From JAHJRJ01 sp037443685 (lineage in GTDB: Bacteria > Bacteroidota > Ignavibacteria > UBA10030 > BY39), in contig JBBINX010000011.1 of the NCBI GenBank assembly GCA_037443685.1, positions 1 through 38,557 of the forward strand: DNA of 38,557 nt, written 5' to 3'. The notes under the pieces were generated by a model. That model did not search any database. It was given only the letters and a program-made list of their open reading frames with translations, and was not told where the DNA came from. The first letter of the stretch is position 1, and every line of letters begins with the position of its first letter. Below, piece after piece: positions 1 to 9,165 of this stretch. The position numbers and the translations under genes are program-made.

Positions 1-225
1 AGGTTCGTTATGCCGCTTAATTTTAATTTACACACAATTTGACATTAACTCTTTATTTTTATTCTATCAAAAATAAACTAAATTAAAAACACTTTTAAGA
101 TACTCAACCTTAATATCTCAGACACTATAAATATATGAAAATTTATTTTTTAAAAACCAAGTAAAAATTACGATTGCGTTCGATTATTTTGAAAATTTTA
201 AAAACTGCCCAAATCCAACCAATTT
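1..225. other. AT-rich intergenic edge without a recognisable gene
   Basis: This stretch at the left edge is very AT-rich and has no open frame with family resemblance on either strand. I see no tRNA, repeat array or clear promoter. The only structured element nearby is the terminator of the neighbouring minus-strand gpmI gene, which begins at about 226. The gene further left lies outside the window, so it is unknown which way it is transcribed. Confidence 0.5.
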
Positions 226-254
226 AAAAAAAAAGAAGCCCCCAACCGGAGGCT
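226..254 (-). terminator. Rho-independent terminator after gpmI
   Basis: Read on the minus strand, AGCCTCC (254-248), the loop GGTT and GGGGGCT (243-237) form a 7-bp stem with one G-U pair, followed by a run of T residues (complement of the A run at about 226-234). The wobble pair would be a C-A mismatch on the plus strand, so the terminator works for minus-strand transcription. It lies about 75 bases beyond the gpmI stop and closes that transcription unit. Confidence 0.85.
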
Positions 255-330
255 CCTCATTTAATTAATACTCGTCCTGGCAATGAACAAGCAGCTTGTA
301 ACTTAATCTATGATTTTTTAATCTGTTATT

Positions 331-1860
331 TTAAAAAACCTGTATCAACGAGCTTCCATCCATCTCATTTGGCTGAGGCAAGTCCATCATCATCAAAATA
401 GTTGGTGAGATATCTGCGAGTATTCCCTGTTCTTTTAATTTCTCAGGCGGAGGATTTTGGACAACCACAAATGGAACTAAATTCATTGTATGTGCTGTGA
501 ATGGCTCGCTATTATCTTCGGCCATCTTATCCGCATTGCCGTGGTCTGACGTAATTAGCGGTATAAATCCATGCTTCTGTGCAACCGGGATTAAGCGGCT
601 TAAACAGTTGTCAACAGCTTCTACGGCTTGTATCGCAGCTTTCATTATCCCAGAATGTCCAACCATATCGCAATTGGCGTAGTTTATCAGTATGAAATCG
701 TATTTTTGGATTTCAATTGCCTCAATGAGCTTGTCAGTTACTTCATAAGCGCTCATTTCTGGCTTAAGGTCGTAGGTAGCTACGTTTCGTGGCGATGGCA
801 CGAGTATTCTATCCTCATTTTTAAAAACCTCTTCCCTGCCGCCGTTAAAGAAGAAAGTGACGTGTGCGTATTTTTCTGTCTCAGCTATGCGTAATTGATT
901 TAAGCCTTTCTCGGCTAAAAGTTCTCCAATCGTGTGTGTTAAACTAATAGGCGGGAATGCTACAGGAACATTGAAGTCGTCATGATAGTGAGTCATCGTA
1001 GCAAAGTATAAATTGAGTTTACTGCGTTGAAATTTATCAAATTTGTCCATGATAAAGGCTCTTGTGAGCTGGCGTGTTCTATCGGAACGGAAGTTAAAAA
1101 ATATGAATGAATCATTCTGTTGCACTCCGCCTACTGGTTTACCGTCATTGATACAAACGTGAGGTTTTACAAATTCATCAGTAACACCGTCCTTGTAGGC
1201 GGTAAAGACTGCAGAACTCGCATCACTGCATTGAATACCAGTTCCTTCAGTCATTGTCCGGTATGCTTGTTCTGTTCTGTCCCACCTGTTATCACGATCC
1301 ATTCCGTAATAACGTCCCATTACGGTAGCAATTTTTCCAACTCCGATTTCTTGAATCTTAGTTTGCAATTCCTTTAGATAATTGATGCCTGAATCCGGAG
1401 GTGTGTCGCGTCCATCTAACAAAGCATGAATAAAAACTTTTTCGAGATTGTGTTGCTTTGCAAGTTGTAGTAACGCATAAAGATGAGTATTCATGCTGTG
1501 TACTCCACCGTCGGATAAAAGTCCGACTAAATGAAGCCCTGAGTTATTCCTCTTTGCATTTTCGATTGCTCCGAGAAAAGCAGGAATATTGTAGAACTCA
1601 CCGAGTCTGACTGATCGGTTTATGCGTGTAATATCCTGCCAGACAATTCTTCCGGCACCTATATTCATGTGCCCGACTTCTGAGTTACCCATTTGTCCTT
1701 CTGGCAAACCCACATCTTCACCGCATGTCGTCAGCTTAGTCCATTTATTTTCTGAAAAGAGTTTGTCGATAAATGGTTTGTTAGCTTGTTGGATAGCATC
1801 GGTTTTAGGATTTTTACCTAAACCGAATCCGTCTAAAATTATTAGAATTATTTTGTTCAT
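331..1860 (-). CDS. gpmI: 2,3-bisphosphoglycerate-independent phosphoglycerate mutase
   Basis: Cytosolic glycolytic/gluconeogenic enzyme that interconverts 3-phosphoglycerate and 2-phosphoglycerate through a phosphoserine intermediate, with two metal ions. The 509 residues match the usual family length of about 510. The N-terminus LIILDGFG carries the first metal-ligand Asp (D10). The motif GQMGNSEVGH contains the catalytic Ser (S60), and the phosphotransfer-domain insert DGRDTPP and the C-terminal metal motif TSDHGNAD are all present. The ATG start directly precedes the conserved MNKIILIILDG beginning. The gene appears to be transcribed alone: a terminator after pnp separates it from the upstream cluster and its own terminator follows. 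The 52 bases before the start contain two dyad symmetries (1865-1876 and 1880-1893) that could be regulatory. Confidence 0.97.
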   Translation of the reverse strand: MNKIILIILDGFGLGKNPKTDAIQQANKPFIDKLFSENKWTKLTTCGEDVGLPEGQMGNSEVGHMNIGAGRIVWQDITRINRSVRLGEFYNIPAFLGAIENAKRNNSGLHLVGLLSDGGVHSMNTHLYALLQLAKQHNLEKVFIHALLDGRDTPPDSGINYLKELQTKIQEIGVGKIATVMGRYYGMDRDNRWDRTEQAYRTMTEGTGIQCSDASSAVFTAYKDGVTDEFVKPHVCINDGKPVGGVQQNDSFIFFNFRSDRTRQLTRAFIMDKFDKFQRSKLNLYFATMTHYHDDFNVPVAFPPISLTHTIGELLAEKGLNQLRIAETEKYAHVTFFFNGGREEVFKNEDRILVPSPRNVATYDLKPEMSAYEVTDKLIEAIEIQKYDFILINYANCDMVGHSGIMKAAIQAVEAVDNCLSRLIPVAQKHGFIPLITSDHGNADKMAEDNSEPFTAHTMNLVPFVVVQNPPPEKLKEQGILADISPTILMMMDLPQPNEMDGSSLIQVF

Positions 1861-1879
1861 CTTCTAAAATATTTTATAT

Positions 1880-1893
1880 GTGGTTAAAACCAC
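1880..1893. promoter_or_regulatory. 14-bp palindrome upstream of gpmI (possible operator)
   Basis: GTGGTTAAAACCAC is a perfect dyad with 6-bp arms, 20-33 bases upstream of the gpmI ATG. A second perfect palindrome, TAAAATATTTTA (1865-1876), lies between it and the start codon and overlaps the -10-like TATAAA of the minus strand. The position fits an operator overlapping a promoter, or a small leader hairpin. No binding protein can be named from the sequence. Confidence 0.3.
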
Positions 1894-1912
1894 TTGTTCC
1901 GATCTTGATGAT

Positions 1913-1940
1913 AAAACAAACCCCAACCTAAAGGATGGGG
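1913..1940 (-). terminator. Terminator after pnp
   Basis: On the minus strand CCCCATCC (1940-1933), loop TTTA and GGTTGGGG (1928-1921) form an 8-position stem with one T-T mismatch, followed by a T-rich tail. It lies 17 bases past the pnp stop and separates the ribosomal/nus cluster from gpmI. Confidence 0.8.
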
Positions 1941-1956
1941 CTATTGATTCTTTTTC

Positions 1957-4116
1957 CTACCGTCTTGGTCCGCGGCGGTCGTTTCTTCCTTCGCGAGGCG
2001 GCCTTTCCGGGCGTTCTTTCTCCATAGAAGGATCGTAGCCGGGCATCAAAGCTTTTCGGCTTAAATCGAACCTGCCTTCGTTATCAATTTTTATTAACTT
2101 AACGTCAAAGAAGTCGCCCACCTTAGCTACATCTGCAACTTTTTCAACACGTTTCATATCTAAACGAGATATATGAACCAAACCTTCTTTACCGGGCAAG
2201 AATTCAACAAAACAACCAAAGTCCATTATACGCGTGACTTTACCGTGATAAGTTTTTCCTACTTCGGGCATCTCAGTTAACGCCTGTATCATCTCGACTG
2301 CCTTACCGCTCTTGAGCGCGGACTCTGAAGCGACAACGACTGTTCCGTCGTCTTCAATATTAATTTCAGCACCGCTTTCTTTGACTATATGACGTATCAT
2401 CTTTCCACCTGGACCGATGACAGAACCGATCAGATCAACAGGAATTTTGAAAGTAGTCAAGCGTGGAGCGTATTGAGAGAGTTCCTTTTTAGGTTCAGAT
2501 ATAGTCTGGTTCATAATTTTTAAGATATGCAATCGTCCTTCTTTAGCTTGGTCGAGTGCTTTTGCTAAAATCGCCAGAGAAATTCCTTGAATCTTCATAT
2601 CCATCTGAACAGCGGTTATTCCATCTGCCGTTCCGGCGACTTTAAAGTCCATATCACCTAAATGATCTTCGTTTCCTAATATATCACTCAGAATCACGAC
2701 ACCATCGTTTTCCTTAATCAATCCCATAGCGATACCGGCTACAGATTTTTTAATTGGAACACCTGCATCCATCAATGCGAGTGTGCCTGCGCAAACGGTT
2801 GCCATAGAAGATGAACCGTTTGATTCAAGAATGTCTGACACGATACGAAGTGTGTACGGAAATTCGGTTTCGGGAGGAAGCATTTTTTTGAGAGAGCGTT
2901 CAGCAAGCGCACCGTGCCCAATCTCGCGTCTCCCTGTAGAACCGAGACGCCCAACTTCACCGACACTGAACGGTGGGAAATTGTAATGCAGCATGAAACG
3001 TTTTGTGGTTTCGGGTAGTAATCCTTCGAGTATCTGTTCGTCTGTTTTAGTGCCAAGTGTGGCGCTGGTTAAACTTTGAGTTTCGCCGCGAGTAAATAAC
3101 GCAGAACCGTGATTTCGTGGTAAAACACTAATCTGACAAGCAATAGGACGAATGTCGGTTATACCACGACCGTCGAGACGTTTACCTTCATCAATTATCA
3201 TTCGCCGCATATCTTGCTTTTCGATATCGTGCATGATATCTGAAATGATTTTACTCTTTTCAGGATATTTTTCTGCAAGTGCTTTCTGAATTTCTTCCTC
3301 GATTAAAGAGTGACGGTTGCTCCTGTCTTCTTTGTTCAGGATGTTTCGGTTTAACTCTTTAATTTTGGGAAGGAATAAATTAGTTACCTCTTCTATAAGT
3401 ATTTTTTCTATTTCAACCGCAATTGCTTCTCTTTTTGGTTTCCCTGCGGCTTTCTGCAATTCGATCTGAAGGTTGCACAGTTTTTTAATGTACTCATGTG
3501 CAAATTTCAGAGACTCCAAAATATCCATTTCGGATATTTCATTAGCTTCCCCTTCGACCATTACAATAGAATCTGTAGTACCCGCTACTACGATATCAAA
3601 GTCACTTTTTTCGAGTTGTGAAAAAGTTGGATTAATTATTAATTGACCTTCGATTCTACCCACTCTGACTTCTGCGATAGGTCCATCGAATGGGACATCA
3701 GAAATTATTAAAGCTGCAGAAGCTGCCAAGGCTCCTATAGTATCGCTGTCGTTCTCTTGATCGGAAGAATAGACAGAGACGAGAATCTGGGTTTCATTCT
3801 TAAAGTGTTCAGGAAACATCGGTCTGATAGGCCTGTCGATTAATCGAGATGACAATATTTCTTTTTCCGTAGGTCTTCCCTCACGTTTGAAAAAACCTCC
3901 GGGTATTTTACCGGCTGCCGATGTTTTTTCACGATAGTCTACTTGCAGCGGAAAATAATCAAACCCTTCAGCGACTTCTTTTGCAGCAACAACGGTGGCG
4001 AGTACCATTGTTTCACCATATTGCGCCATGACAGCACCATCAGCTTGTTTTGCAAACAAACCTGTTTCCAGTGAAAAAATTCTTCCACCGATTTCGATTT
4101 CTTTTCTTACAACCAT
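1957..4116 (-). CDS. pnp: Polyribonucleotide nucleotidyltransferase (PNPase)
   Basis: 3'-to-5' phosphorolytic exoribonuclease that degrades mRNA in the cytoplasm, often with RNase E or helicase partners. The 719 residues show the full family architecture: a first RNase PH domain (about 12-140), a helical linker (about 240-300), a second RNase PH domain (about 320-460, including FTRGETQ and GRREIGHGALAERSL), a KH domain with GPGG (about 555-612) and an S1 domain (about 620-690, GKVTRIMDFGCFVEF). The protein ends in a short Arg/Pro-rich basic tail, probably RNA-binding. It is the last gene of the nus-inf cluster, 15 bases after rpsO, an order conserved in many bacteria and often autoregulated through the rpsO-pnp leader. 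A terminator follows. Confidence 0.98.
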   Translation of the reverse strand: MVVRKEIEIGGRIFSLETGLFAKQADGAVMAQYGETMVLATVVAAKEVAEGFDYFPLQVDYREKTSAAGKIPGGFFKREGRPTEKEILSSRLIDRPIRPMFPEHFKNETQILVSVYSSDQENDSDTIGALAASAALIISDVPFDGPIAEVRVGRIEGQLIINPTFSQLEKSDFDIVVAGTTDSIVMVEGEANEISEMDILESLKFAHEYIKKLCNLQIELQKAAGKPKREAIAVEIEKILIEEVTNLFLPKIKELNRNILNKEDRSNRHSLIEEEIQKALAEKYPEKSKIISDIMHDIEKQDMRRMIIDEGKRLDGRGITDIRPIACQISVLPRNHGSALFTRGETQSLTSATLGTKTDEQILEGLLPETTKRFMLHYNFPPFSVGEVGRLGSTGRREIGHGALAERSLKKMLPPETEFPYTLRIVSDILESNGSSSMATVCAGTLALMDAGVPIKKSVAGIAMGLIKENDGVVILSDILGNEDHLGDMDFKVAGTADGITAVQMDMKIQGISLAILAKALDQAKEGRLHILKIMNQTISEPKKELSQYAPRLTTFKIPVDLIGSVIGPGGKMIRHIVKESGAEINIEDDGTVVVASESALKSGKAVEMIQALTEMPEVGKTYHGKVTRIMDFGCFVEFLPGKEGLVHISRLDMKRVEKVADVAKVGDFFDVKLIKIDNEGRFDLSRKALMPGYDPSMEKERPERPPREGRNDRRGPRR

Positions 4117-4131
4117 ATTTTTACTCTCTTG

Positions 4132-4401
4132 TTATTTTCTAATGTTTAATTCTTGAATTATTTTTCTATACCTATCGATATTTTTATTAATGAGGTAATC
4201 TAAAAGACGGCGGCGTTTACTAACCATCTGCAATAAACCACGACGTGAATGGTGATCGAACTTATTTTTTGTAAGATGACTCGTAAGTTCGTTGATATGT
4301 TCGGTTAATATTGCTATCTGAACTTCGGGAATCCCGGAGTCGTTAGCATTTTTTCCATACTGTCGAACTATTTCTTGTTTTCTTTCTTTTGTAATAGGCA
4401 T
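4132..4401 (-). CDS. rpsO: 30S ribosomal protein S15
   Basis: Small-subunit primary binding protein that contacts 16S rRNA helices h20-h22 and starts assembly of the central domain. The 89 residues are the exact family length. The signature features GIPEVQIAILTEHI, the DHHSRRGLLQMVSKRRRLLDYL region and the C-terminal RYRKIIQELNIRK are intact. The ATG is preceded by a good Shine-Dalgarno stretch (AAGGAG on the minus strand), 7 bases from the start. The gene lies between ribF and pnp in the usual order. Confidence 0.98.
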   Translation of the reverse strand: MPITKERKQEIVRQYGKNANDSGIPEVQIAILTEHINELTSHLTKNKFDHHSRRGLLQMVSKRRRLLDYLINKNIDRYRKIIQELNIRK

Positions 4402-4423
4402 TCTATACTCCTTTGTTTATCTA

Positions 4424-5365
4424 TTATTTTAATTTGTTTAATTCTGATATATATATTTTACATTCTTGCTCATCATTTTTTAATTGTGCAGCCAGTTCTT
4501 CTTTTGACTTGAATTTGATCTCACTTCTGATTCTTCGATGGAAGTTAATAGTAAGCATCTTGTCATATATATTATTTTTAAATTCGAAAAGATGCACTTC
4601 AATAATTTTCTGTATGTCAGCAGTGAAAGTGGGTCTGCAGCCAATATTTAACATACCGTAATACTTTTGTTCTTCAAGATTCACGTGTACAAAATATACA
4701 CCTTCGGCAGGAATCAATTTATTATTAGATAGCGGTTGAATATTAGCCGTAGGGAAACCAATACTTTTTCCTCTGCCGTCGCCATTCACAACTTTGCCTT
4801 CTAGAGAATATTGTCTGCCTAAATATTTTTCTGCAAGCTTAACATCACCACGCATCACAATATCACGGATTCTCGAACTGCTAACTACCACTCCTTCAAC
4901 CGTAACCGGTGAAATCGAATCAACCATAAATTCTAATCGTTTTCCTAAATTAATCAGTTGAGTTATGTTCGCTTCTCTGTCTTTTCCGAACATGTGGTCA
5001 TAACCAACTATTACTTCACTCATTCCGATTTTATCGTAGATATAATTTTTATAAAATTCATCATATGAAAGTCGGGAAAACTCAAATGTAAATTTAATTA
5101 TAAAAATAATATCAATCTCACTCTGCGCAAGATGATGTAATCTTTCTTCAATCGTCGTTAGTAACTTTGTTGGGCCCCGGCCCGCTATTTCTCTGGGATG
5201 CGGGTCAAACGTGATTAATATACTCCTGCCGTTCCTACTTTTCGACCTGATAATCAATTCGTTTATGATTTTTTGATGACCAAGGTGAATCCCGTCGAAA
5301 GTGCCGACAGTGATTACACTATTTCTATCATAAGGAATCTCATCTAGTGATTTAGCAATCAGCAT
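4424..5365 (-). CDS. ribF: Bifunctional riboflavin kinase / FAD synthetase
   Basis: Makes FMN from riboflavin and then FAD from FMN. The N-terminal nucleotidyltransferase domain has VGTFDGIHLGHQ (the HxGH-type motif) and the VVVSSSRIRD segment. The C-terminal riboflavin kinase domain has GDGRGKSIGFPTANI and the acidic EVHLFEF strand. I place the start at the ATG at 5365, two bases after the truB stop. A TTG two codons earlier (5371), overlapping that stop as TTGA, is an alternative that would add two residues. The resulting 313 residues match the family. It lies between truB and rpsO in the nus-inf cluster. Confidence 0.95.
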   Translation of the reverse strand: MLIAKSLDEIPYDRNSVITVGTFDGIHLGHQKIINELIIRSKSRNGRSILITFDPHPREIAGRGPTKLLTTIEERLHHLAQSEIDIIFIIKFTFEFSRLSYDEFYKNYIYDKIGMSEVIVGYDHMFGKDREANITQLINLGKRLEFMVDSISPVTVEGVVVSSSRIRDIVMRGDVKLAEKYLGRQYSLEGKVVNGDGRGKSIGFPTANIQPLSNNKLIPAEGVYFVHVNLEEQKYYGMLNIGCRPTFTADIQKIIEVHLFEFKNNIYDKMLTINFHRRIRSEIKFKSKEELAAQLKNDEQECKIYISELNKLK

Positions 5366-5367
5366 AA

Positions 5368-6084
5368 TCAATTGCTTCTTACAGTTAATTCTTCGATTGT
5401 GAACGCATCGCCGAGGTTATAATCACCGATTCTAATCCTATCTAAAGATTTTAAGTACGCACCACAACCGAGCCTTAATCCAATATCATTTACCAAAGAA
5501 CGAATGTATGTTCCTTTAGAACACACAGCCCTGAATTTTACTTCAGGCGCATAAAAATTTATAATTTCTAACTCCTTTACAAAAACTTCACGCTCTTTTA
5601 ATTCCAAACTTACACCTGTGCGAGCATATTTATAGAGCGGTTTACCGCTATATTTCAACGCAGAATAAATCGGTGGTTTTTGTTGCAACACTCCAGTAAA
5701 CTCACTGAATACCCTCTGTATATCTAGTAAAGGAATATTTGTTACGTCTCGTGCTTCTGTCATTTCAGTTTCACTATCGTAACTTGGCGTTTTAGCACCC
5801 AATACCATTTCGCCGATATATTCTTTTTCAAGGTTTATAAATCTATGCATTTCCTTTGTCTTTTTACCGGTACAAATAATGAGCAAACCGGTTGCCATCG
5901 GGTCGAGTGTACCTGCGTGTCCTACTTTTTTCACTCCAAAGTGAATTCTGATTTTTTTCACAACATCGAATGACGACCAAGTCATCGGCTTGTTGATTAA
6001 AAGGACCGAACCTTCTTCGCGCAATTCTTCGAGTGAAGGAATTTGAGAAATTTTATTCAATTTTGTCGAGTGACTCGTTTTCAT
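5368..6084 (-). CDS. truB: tRNA pseudouridine(55) synthase
   Basis: Converts U55 in the T-loop of most tRNAs to pseudouridine. The catalytic motif GHAGTLDPMATGLL carries the nucleophilic Asp. KPMTWSSFDVV near the N-terminus, the YKYARTG segment and CSKGTYIRSLVNDIG are also family hallmarks. The frame opens at a TTG at 6117, but the first ATG (6084) gives a more typical N-terminus with 238 residues, so I use it. Either start overlaps the end of rbfA (32 or 65 bases), which points to translational coupling. The C-terminal PUA-like extension of the E. coli enzyme is absent, as in many short TruB proteins. Confidence 0.94.
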   Translation of the reverse strand: MKTSHSTKLNKISQIPSLEELREEGSVLLINKPMTWSSFDVVKKIRIHFGVKKVGHAGTLDPMATGLLIICTGKKTKEMHRFINLEKEYIGEMVLGAKTPSYDSETEMTEARDVTNIPLLDIQRVFSEFTGVLQQKPPIYSALKYSGKPLYKYARTGVSLELKEREVFVKELEIINFYAPEVKFRAVCSKGTYIRSLVNDIGLRLGCGAYLKSLDRIRIGDYNLGDAFTIEELTVRSN

Positions 6085-6415
6085 GAATCTTTTTGATAAT
6101 TTTGTTGATGTTATCAACTCTATCTAAAGTTTCATCTATATAAAATTGAATATCAGGTGTGTATTTCAGTCGTAGATGCGATCCAACAAGTGATCGAATA
6201 TGTTTCTTTTCAAAGTCTAACATTCTTAATGTTTTATCTCGTAATTCATTCTTGCCTAAAATGCTTATATAGATTTTTGCAAGTTTTAAATCAGCCGTCA
6301 TGTGAACCTCGGTAATAGTAATAAATCCGTATTCAGGTGAATTGTACTCACGGGATAAAATTGCACCAAGCTCATGCTTGATAACTGAAGCCACCTTTTC
6401 TACACGTATAGACAT
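6053..6415 (-). CDS. rbfA: 30S ribosome-binding factor A
   Basis: Single-KH-domain factor that binds immature 30S subunits and helps 16S rRNA 5'-end processing and cold adaptation. At 120 residues it is a typical family member. It has the N-terminal RVEKVASVIKHELG helix, the ITITEVHMTADLKLAKIYIS strands and the RLKYTPDIQFYID segment with the RbfA-type kinked KH fold. The ATG overlaps the infB stop by one base (TAATG), and the 3' end overlaps truB, so translation of the three genes is probably coupled. Confidence 0.96.
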   Translation of the reverse strand: MSIRVEKVASVIKHELGAILSREYNSPEYGFITITEVHMTADLKLAKIYISILGKNELRDKTLRMLDFEKKHIRSLVGSHLRLKYTPDIQFYIDETLDRVDNINKIIKKIHENESLDKIE

Positions 6416-9156
6416 TATGATAATTTTCTTTTTAATTCAACAATTTTATAGGGTTCGATTATATCGCCGACCTTGAGATCGTGAAAACCGTTTAAGCCGA
6501 TTCCACACTCATATCCAGATTCAACTTCGCGGACGTCATCCTTAAATCTTTTTAGCGATTCTATACCCCCTTCGAATATTACGATACCATCGCGGAGCAA
6601 TCGGACTTTATTGTTCCGGACAATTCGTCCGTTTAAAACATAGCAACCTGCAATTGTTCCGATTTTTGGAATTTTGAACACGTCGCGTACTTCAACAGAA
6701 CCCATTACTTCTTCTTTAGTCTCTGGAGCTAACATCCCCTCTAAAGCTTTTTTCACATCGTTAATCACATCATAAATGATGTTGTAGAATCGAATTTCTA
6801 CATTTTCAGACTCGGCGAGAGTTCTCGCATTAACGTTAGGTCTCACATGAAAACCTATTATGATAGCATTTGATGCTGCAGCGAGCAAAACATCGCCCTC
6901 AGAAATTGCACCGACACCTTTGTGAATTACATTCACGCGCACTTCGGTATTTTGAATCTTCATCAATGAATCGGATATCGCACCAATTGATCCATCAACG
7001 TCTCCTTTTACAATCACATTCAAGTCTTTGATAGAACCCTCTTGCACTTTTTGGGAGAAATTATCCAACGTGATTGTTTGAATAACTCTGAAGTTTTGTT
7101 CACGTTTTAATTGTGTGCGTTTAGAACTTATTTCGCGTGCTTCACGCTCACTATCAATGACTACGATCAAATCTCCTGCTTGTGGAATTGTGTCGAAACC
7201 GGTAACCTGAACTGGCGACGATGGCCTAGCATATTCTACACGGTTACCTCGTTCATCGTACATAGCGCGAACTTTACCGCTCGAAAAACCTGAAATAAAC
7301 GGGTCACCTACTTTCAGTGTTCCTTTTTTAACGAGTACAGTTGCAACTATTCCTTTTCCTTTATCTAATTTGGCTTCTATAATAGTGCCACGTGCTTTCG
7401 TTTTAGGATTGGCTTTTAAATTTAAAACTTCAGCTTCTAGTAATATTTTTTCGAGTAAAAGGTCAACATTCTTTCCAGTTTTTGCCGATAATTCTACCGA
7501 TTGATATTTACCTCCCCATTCTTCAACGAGTATATTTCTTTCAGAAAGTTGTTGACGAATTTTTTCCGTGTTTGCATTCGGTTTATCAATTTTGTTGATT
7601 GCGATAACAATAGGCACGTTAGCAGCTTGAGCGTGACTAATGGCTTCAATTGTTTGCGGCATTACCGAATCGTCGGCTGCAACTACTAGTATGACGATAT
7701 CTGTAAGCTGTGCACCTCTTGCACGCATTGCTGTGAATGCTTCGTGACCGGGCGTATCTAAAAATGTGATACTCTTGTTTGATTCAAGTGTAACCGAATA
7801 TGCACCAATGTGTTGAGTAATTCCTCCTGACTCGCCCGCAACTACGTTTTCTCGTCTAATATAATCCAGCAGCGAAGTTTTTCCGTGATCGACGTGCCCC
7901 ATAATAGTAACAACTGGGGGACGCGGTTCTAACAGCTCTTCGTTGTCTTTTTCATCTTCTAATACTCGTTCTTCAAATTCGTTCTGGAATTCGATTTCCA
8001 ATCCGAACTCTGCTGCGACTAATGTAATAGTATCTTTATCTAATCGTTGGTTAATCGAAACCATCAAACCTAAGTCGATGCACTTTTTTATTACGTCGGT
8101 AACGTTCGCTTGCATCAGTGATGCTAATTCATTAACCGAAACGAATTCAGTAACCTTAAGTCTCGATTTGCTTCTTTCTAACTCCTTTTGAATTTTCAAT
8201 TCTTCTTCTTCGCGTTCCTTTTTCTTTTTCCTTCTGAGTAAAGCACGCGCGCTAAGAACCGTTTCATCCATTTCCGCAATCGTACGTTTGATAGCACTTT
8301 CGACCTCTTCCTGATTTATTTCGACATGCCGGATTTTTTTCTTTTTCTTCTTCTTGCGAGCTAATTCATCTATTTCTTCGATCGCTTTTTCTTTTATTGC
8401 AGGTGTTACTTTCTTTTTCTTTTTCTTTTTCTTTTTCTCTTCTTCGATAAATGCCGTAGTTTTTTGCTTCAATTCTTCTTTAGCAGGTTCAGCAGCTTTT
8501 GTTTCTGCAGGCACCTCTATCACCATCGTTCCTTTGATGGTTAGACCCATTTTAGGAGTCAGTCGAAGGTGTTTTTTGTCTTTAACTTTTTCTTTCTTCG
8601 GTGCTTCCGGTTTGACCTCTGTTTCCTCAGCGATTGGTTCAACCTGAGGAACAGCGATTTCAACGATTTTCGGTTCTTTATCAACCTTTTCTTCGATTTT
8701 ATCAGGTTCTTCGGGAACTGGTTCAACAACTGAAGGTTTTATTTCAACGACTTCTTCTACAGATACAATCTTTTCTTCTTCAACAACAGGCGCAGGTGCC
8801 TCGGTTTTAATTTTTTCTTCTAAAATTTCATGCTTTTCTTTTAAAGGGAGGGTTTCTTCTGTTTTTGTCGTTTTAGTTTTTTTATCAGCTTTTTGAGTTT
8901 CTTCCTTATCAGGTTTATGCTCTACTTTTTTTGTAATGCGTAATGATTGTATTTTACGATGATGTTTTTCAGCTGTTTCTTTTTCTTTTTTAAAATGAGA
9001 TAGTATGATCGTGGACATCTCGTCTGTAACAATGGAATTTACTGTTTTGCCCTGAAATCCTTTTTTGGTCAAATAATCAATAATTGTCTCATGAGAGATG
9101 TTGATCTCTTTAGCAAACTGGTATAATTTTTTCTTTTTTTCTGCTTTTTCAGTCAT
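6415..9156 (-). CDS. infB: Translation initiation factor IF-2
   Basis: GTPase that positions initiator tRNA on the 30S subunit and promotes subunit joining. The 913 residues contain an N-terminal IF2_N helix bundle (about 8-55), a long low-complexity acidic/Pro/Lys-rich linker (about 60-320), a second IF2_N-type module (about 335-395), and the G domain with GHVDHGKT (G1, about 418), DTPGH (G3) and NKID (G4). Beta-barrel and C-terminal tRNA-binding domains follow. The linker has two long Lys runs, one encoded by a hexanucleotide repeat at 8413-8436. The open frame begins with a TTG at 9159; the adjacent ATG at 9156, nine bases after nusA, is the likelier start. Confidence 0.97.
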   Translation of the reverse strand: MTEKAEKKKKLYQFAKEINISHETIIDYLTKKGFQGKTVNSIVTDEMSTIILSHFKKEKETAEKHHRKIQSLRITKKVEHKPDKEETQKADKKTKTTKTEETLPLKEKHEILEEKIKTEAPAPVVEEEKIVSVEEVVEIKPSVVEPVPEEPDKIEEKVDKEPKIVEIAVPQVEPIAEETEVKPEAPKKEKVKDKKHLRLTPKMGLTIKGTMVIEVPAETKAAEPAKEELKQKTTAFIEEEKKKKKKKKKVTPAIKEKAIEEIDELARKKKKKKKIRHVEINQEEVESAIKRTIAEMDETVLSARALLRRKKKKEREEEELKIQKELERSKSRLKVTEFVSVNELASLMQANVTDVIKKCIDLGLMVSINQRLDKDTITLVAAEFGLEIEFQNEFEERVLEDEKDNEELLEPRPPVVTIMGHVDHGKTSLLDYIRRENVVAGESGGITQHIGAYSVTLESNKSITFLDTPGHEAFTAMRARGAQLTDIVILVVAADDSVMPQTIEAISHAQAANVPIVIAINKIDKPNANTEKIRQQLSERNILVEEWGGKYQSVELSAKTGKNVDLLLEKILLEAEVLNLKANPKTKARGTIIEAKLDKGKGIVATVLVKKGTLKVGDPFISGFSSGKVRAMYDERGNRVEYARPSSPVQVTGFDTIPQAGDLIVVIDSEREAREISSKRTQLKREQNFRVIQTITLDNFSQKVQEGSIKDLNVIVKGDVDGSIGAISDSLMKIQNTEVRVNVIHKGVGAISEGDVLLAAASNAIIIGFHVRPNVNARTLAESENVEIRFYNIIYDVINDVKKALEGMLAPETKEEVMGSVEVRDVFKIPKIGTIAGCYVLNGRIVRNNKVRLLRDGIVIFEGGIESLKRFKDDVREVESGYECGIGLNGFHDLKVGDIIEPYKIVELKRKLS
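8413..8436. repeat. Hexanucleotide tandem repeat (CTTTTT)x4 inside infB
   Basis: Four perfect CTTTTT units run head to tail and continue imperfectly on both sides. On the coding (minus) strand they read AAAAAG, giving paired Lys codons and a run of ten lysines in the IF-2 linker. A one-unit gain or loss would add or remove two Lys residues in frame. A second A/G-rich Lys run lies at about 8334-8358. Confidence 0.85.
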
Positions 9157-9165
9157 CAATATGTT

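Noticed and set aside
1..20. Left-edge sequence resembling an integron attC end
   Set aside because: Only a few bases match loosely, there is no complementary arm in the window and no integrase or cassette nearby.
7943..8647. Plus-strand frames opposite infB
   Set aside because: They are Ser/Phe-rich mirror images of the Lys/Glu-rich IF-2 linker and show no family features.
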